Assembly (NCBI RefSeq): GCF_002105155.1
Contig: NW_019029091.1
Span: 1-23,691 of the forward strand
DNA length: 23,691 bases
Reading direction: 5' to 3'
Source: Lobosporangium transversale
Taxonomy: Eukaryota; Mortierellomycota; Mortierellomycetes; Mortierellales; Mortierellaceae
The position numbers were made by a program, and so were the translations under genes. A model generated the notes under the pieces. The model saw only the letters and a list, made by a program, of their open reading frames with translations, was not told the DNA's origin and searched no databases. Positions 21,702 through 23,691 of this stretch are shown here, one piece after another. Each line of letters starts with the position of its first letter. The stretch's first letter is position 1.

Positions 21702-21858
21702 CGCGAAAAATAAAAGTGTGTGGTGAAGGTAAAGAATTTGGTTGAGGAAAAGCAAAAAGTTTGTAATATGATCACAACAAAAGGATGAATATGTACAATC
21801 AAAAAGTGTCAAGAAGAATAATAATGGAGTAGTAACTAGGTCGCGTTAGAGGTTAAAA

Positions 21859-21873
21859 GAACCTTTGCTACCA
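21859..21873 (-). promoter_or_regulatory. Primer binding site, compatible with initiator tRNA-Met
   Basis: Two bases after the 5' LTR the minus strand reads TGGTAGCAAAGGTTC. TGG pairs with the tRNA CCA end. The complement of TGGTAGC, GCTACCA, is the 3' end of fungal initiator tRNA-Met, which has an A1-U72 pair. Assignment beyond the first seven or so bases depends on the host's own tRNA sequence. Confidence 0.7.
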
Positions 21874-22007
21874 TTTGTCGTAGAGCATCTACTAGTGATC
21901 TCTGGAAACTAGTAGGTAATGATGAAAAATGAAGAATTGGGCAAGAGCCTCGTGGTTTTGGGATACGATAGTGATCCTAAGTAATGCTTTGAATGATTTT
22001 GAGGATG

Positions 22008-22098
22008 CTGCAAAAGGGCATCGATAATAAGAAGAGAGATCTTTAATAACTGCTAATTTTCTGAGAATTCATAATGAGAATAATGAAGATAAACTCAC
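22008..22098 (-). other. Candidate intron inside the LTR
   Basis: The minus strand reads CTTTTGCAG|GTGAGT at 22099/22098 and CTTTTGCAG|CATCC at 22008/22007. That gives a 91-nt GT-AG unit with a strong donor and a pyrimidine-rich 3' end. The host introns in this window are 78-155 nt, so the size fits. The same motif pair is present in the other LTR (16758-16669). Splicing is not demonstrated. Confidence 0.4.
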
Positions 22099-22131
22099 CT
22101 GCAAAAGGGCATCGATAATAAGAAGAGAGAT
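22008..22131. repeat. 33-bp direct repeat pair within the LTR
   Basis: The sequence beginning ctgcaaaagggcatcgataa and ending gaagagagat occurs identically at 22008-22040 and 22099-22131, 91 bp apart. The counterpart pair in the left LTR is 16669-16701 and 16759-16790, the latter lacking one g. Confidence 0.95.
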
Positions 22132-22260
22132 GCCGTTTTTGCAGTGAAGGAAAAAGCTACTGAAATACTATTTAAAAATGGTAGAAAATAGGATGATAGG
22201 AAATAAATAAATTGAAAGGAAATACATATTTAGGTAAATGAATAGGCGTCATTTACGACA

Positions 22261-22264
22261 ATAC
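22261..22264. other. Target-site duplication ATAC (right copy; left copy 16537-16540)
   Basis: ATAC directly follows the right LTR and directly precedes the left LTR. Four bases match; a fifth does not (gATAC against ATACt). Ty3/gypsy integrases commonly leave 4-6 bp duplications. Confidence 0.75.
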
Positions 22265-22273
22265 TCAACAAAA

Positions 22274-22346
22274 GCCCGGCTAACTCAATCGGTAGAGTGT
22301 CAGACTTTTAATCTGAAAGTTGCGGGTTCGACCCCCGCGTTGGGCG
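22274..22346 (+). tRNA. tRNA-Lys (anticodon TTT)
   Basis: A 73-nt cloverleaf with no intron. Acceptor stem GCCCGGC/GTTGGGC has two G-U pairs; D stem ACTC/GAGT; anticodon stem TCAGA/TCTGA around loop CTTTTAA with anticodon TTT, reading AAA/AAG lysine codons; T stem GCGGG/CCCGC with loop TTCGACC; discriminator G. The internal B box (GGTTCGACCCC) is canonical. The A box (TAACTCAATCGG) has A at the usual G10, compensated by T25 in the D stem. The upstream 13 bp separates it from the gypsy element. Confidence 0.97.
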
Positions 22347-22351
22347 TATAA

Positions 22352-22356
22352 TTTTT
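22352..22356 (+). terminator. RNA polymerase III terminator
   Basis: A TTTTT run begins five bases past the tRNA-Lys discriminator base; a run of four or more T ends Pol III transcription. Confidence 0.8.
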
Positions 22357-23028
22357 CTATTTTGGAGTTTTTGAATAGAATATTATTGCGGCAGGAATTA
22401 TTGGATACGGCTTTATTTGCGACTCCTGAAAGGTTTTTACTTCAGGACCAACAAGGATGTTTGTGTACCTGGACTTTAAAAGGTAACGAAACAGATGATA
22501 ATACCTTGATGTCCAACTTACAGTTAATGTACCTGGTTTTTTCATTTAATCGTGTGTTGTCCTAGCTATCATTATAAGAATGCCTAAGTTGTTTATGCTA
22601 AACTAAACTAAACCGAGAGCATCAGTACTACGCATTGGTTTGAACTTCAGAAAATACCCGTAACCTCTAATTGTGGGCAAAGCTTATAGCAAGGGTAGAT
22701 CCGATATTTTATTTCATCCTGTTGTTTTACCGAATGTTTGCATTAAGCCATCAATTGCTTCAAATAGCTATCATGCTTTTGGTGTTGCTGCTGTAGCATA
22801 CATCTTCATTGTCAGTACCACTAGGCTTCCTCAAATTCATAGCAACCACGCCAGCCTCGATACTGGCTCTTGAGCAGCCTCATTACATGCGGCCTAGGTC
22901 TAGCCCTTGGAAGCGTACCTGTGATCGCTCTACACATGGTGCACGCACATCTGAGTAACCGGGGATGCTCAAATCCCATCCAAAGTACATTCAAGTACGT
23001 TTTCGTCTGTGATCACTTGCTGAGCTCA
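22357..23028. other. No recognised gene
   Basis: Short frames occur on both strands (for example 22320-22565 and 22673-22873 on plus), but none carries a recognisable motif. The first overlaps the tRNA gene, which argues against it. An uncalled 3' portion of the BTB-like gene (minus strand) may lie in the right part, since short open stretches such as MNLRKPSGTDNED occur near 22845-22805. Confidence 0.3.
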
Positions 23029-23391
23029 TTAAGGTGCCATTCCACCCAGGCGTAGAGTGGGGCACTTGTTTAACCCATACTCCTTGCCCAGATCAATGTA
23101 ACCCTCCATTGATCACTCCGAGGTACATATCCATCTGAGGGTAATCTTCCAGAGTAAATGAATCCTATCAACTTCTCAAACACGGCCCATGTGCTAATAG
23201 TGCCGTCGGACAGTCGTAGCAGGCCGTTGGTGGGGATTGTGCTGAGCAAGTGTCAGCTTCGCTGAAAGTGATGGATATATGGATAAAACAGCGTGATGTG
23301 CTCGCTTGCGGTCGAGAACTAGCCCAGCTTTAGAAATGAAACGGAACTCGACATCCGAGGTTGATGTATGATTTTCAAACTGAGTCATCAT
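23029..23391 (-). pseudogene. BTB/POZ-domain protein fragment, frame broken
   Basis: Three consecutive minus-strand frames together resemble a BTB/POZ fold. The first, from ATG 23391: MMTQFENHTSTSDVEFRFIS and RKRAHHAVLSIYP, like 'SDV.F.......AH+.iL...S.yF'. The second, about 23235-23080: LRLSDGTISTWAVFEKLIGF then IYSGRLPSDGY, like 'i.l.d.....F..ll.fiYtg.l'. The third: NKCPTLRLGGMAP to a TAA at 23031-23029. BTB domains mediate dimerisation and often recruit substrates to Cullin-3 ligases. Frame changes fall near 23250 and 23076; both could be sequencing indels, so 'pseudogene' is provisional. The frame is open to 23439 upstream. No MATH, Kelch or other partner domain was seen. Confidence 0.45.
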
Positions 23392-23691
23392 CTCTACTAA
23401 AGGGTCAAATTTCGAGCGAGGGGTCGAATTCAGAGGACGCTAAACTGTGTGTCCAGTGGCCAGCATTGTGTGGGCCTAGGAGCTTGAGTGGAAAGGAAGA
23501 TAGGATTATGTAGAACTCATAGTTTTGGTCCAACCAGACATCCTTACGTTCCAAATAACTATTTCAGGATCGGTTAAATTACAGTTTTCCCACAAGCTTA
23601 TTGCAGAACAAAGAATATACAAATACTTGGCATATAAATCAGTACATACATTCAATTCCTTTAAAGATGTCGTCGCTCTAATGCGCAGACT
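23392..23691. other. Right edge, nothing assigned
   Basis: Apart from the open upstream extension of the BTB-like frame (to 23439), no gene, repeat or RNA was recognised. This would be the 5' flank or an upstream exon of that gene. Confidence 0.3.

Larger units (their letters stand above)
16541..22260 (-). mobile_element. Complete Ty3/gypsy-type LTR retrotransposon
   Basis: The 5.72-kb element is bounded by two LTRs beginning TGTCGTA and ending TACGACA on both sides. It is flanked by a 4-bp direct repeat, ATAC (16537-16540 and 22261-22264). In minus-strand order: 5' LTR 22260-21876, PBS 21873-21859, A36 leader tract, gag-pol from ATG 21526, polypurine tract 16928-16918, 3' LTR 16917-16541. 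The domain order protease, RT, RNase H, integrase defines the Ty3/gypsy type. No LTR-to-LTR substitutions were seen, only small indels, so insertion looks recent. It ends 13 bp from the tRNA-Lys gene. Confidence 0.93.
21876..22260 (-). repeat. 5' LTR of the gypsy element
   Basis: 385 bp, TGTCGTA...TACGACA. It drives element transcription leftward. A TTTAAATAG sequence near 22180-22172 is a weak TATA-like candidate. It contains a perfect 33-bp direct repeat (22008-22040 and 22099-22131). Confidence 0.95.

Noticed and set aside
22320-22565. Plus-strand coding frame overlapping the tRNA
   Set aside because: It begins inside the tRNA-Lys gene with no ATG context or recognisable domain.
22860-23110. 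5S rRNA or another Pol III gene after tRNA-Lys
   Set aside because: No 5S internal control region or complementary ends could be recognised.

Overview
The window looks like nuclear DNA of a filamentous fungus, most likely an early-diverging lineage such as Mucoromycota. That placement is an inference from an intron-rich inositol pyrophosphate synthase gene with GT-AG introns of about 80-155 nt, a nuclear-type tRNA-Lys, a large APE/RT/RNase H LINE whose RT palm motif resembles those of glomeromycete-type LINEs, and a Ty3/gypsy element. No species can be named from sequence alone.

Layout. (1) 11-6110 is a host-gene block. A mitochondrial translation initiation factor IF-3 gene (+) converges on a seven-exon PPIP5K/Vip1/Asp1 gene (-). 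That gene is divergent from an unrecognised three-exon gene (+). (2) 6111-7732 is decayed AT-rich DNA holding a relic LINE RNase H domain (-). (3) 7733-about 16145 is a nearly full-length LINE on the minus strand: ORF1 with RRM-like and CCHC regions, then ORF2 with AP endonuclease, reverse transcriptase, a very long charged helical region, RNase H and a Cys/His finger, then a 3' UTR and poly(A) tail. ORF2 is interrupted by a 327-bp solo LTR (TG...CA) with a 5-bp target duplication GTCTG. (4) 16146-16540 is unassigned DNA that may hold another LTR. (5) 16541-22260 is a complete Ty3/gypsy-type retrotransposon (-) with two LTRs, PBS, PPT and one gag-pol frame. It has a 4-bp duplication ATAC and lies 13 bp from a tRNA-Lys(UUU) gene at 22274-22346. 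(6) 22357-23691 is mostly uninterpreted, with a broken BTB/POZ-like gene (-).

A pattern runs through the whole window. Conserved host genes carry repeated single-base frameshifts, mostly explicable as one base lost from a short homopolymer. The two LTRs of the gypsy element also differ from each other only by small indels, with no substitutions that I could find. The simplest reading is an assembly with residual indel errors, so 'broken' genes here should not be taken as pseudogenes without checking.

The most notable biology is in the mobile elements: a LINE ORF2 enlarged by a trichohyalin-like charged region between RT and RNase H; ORF1 and ORF2 overlapping as ATGAGTAA; a gypsy LTR containing a candidate intron bounded by 33-bp direct repeats; a 36-nt A tract in the gypsy leader; a pol frame that appears to read into the 3' LTR; and insertion immediately upstream of a Pol III gene.
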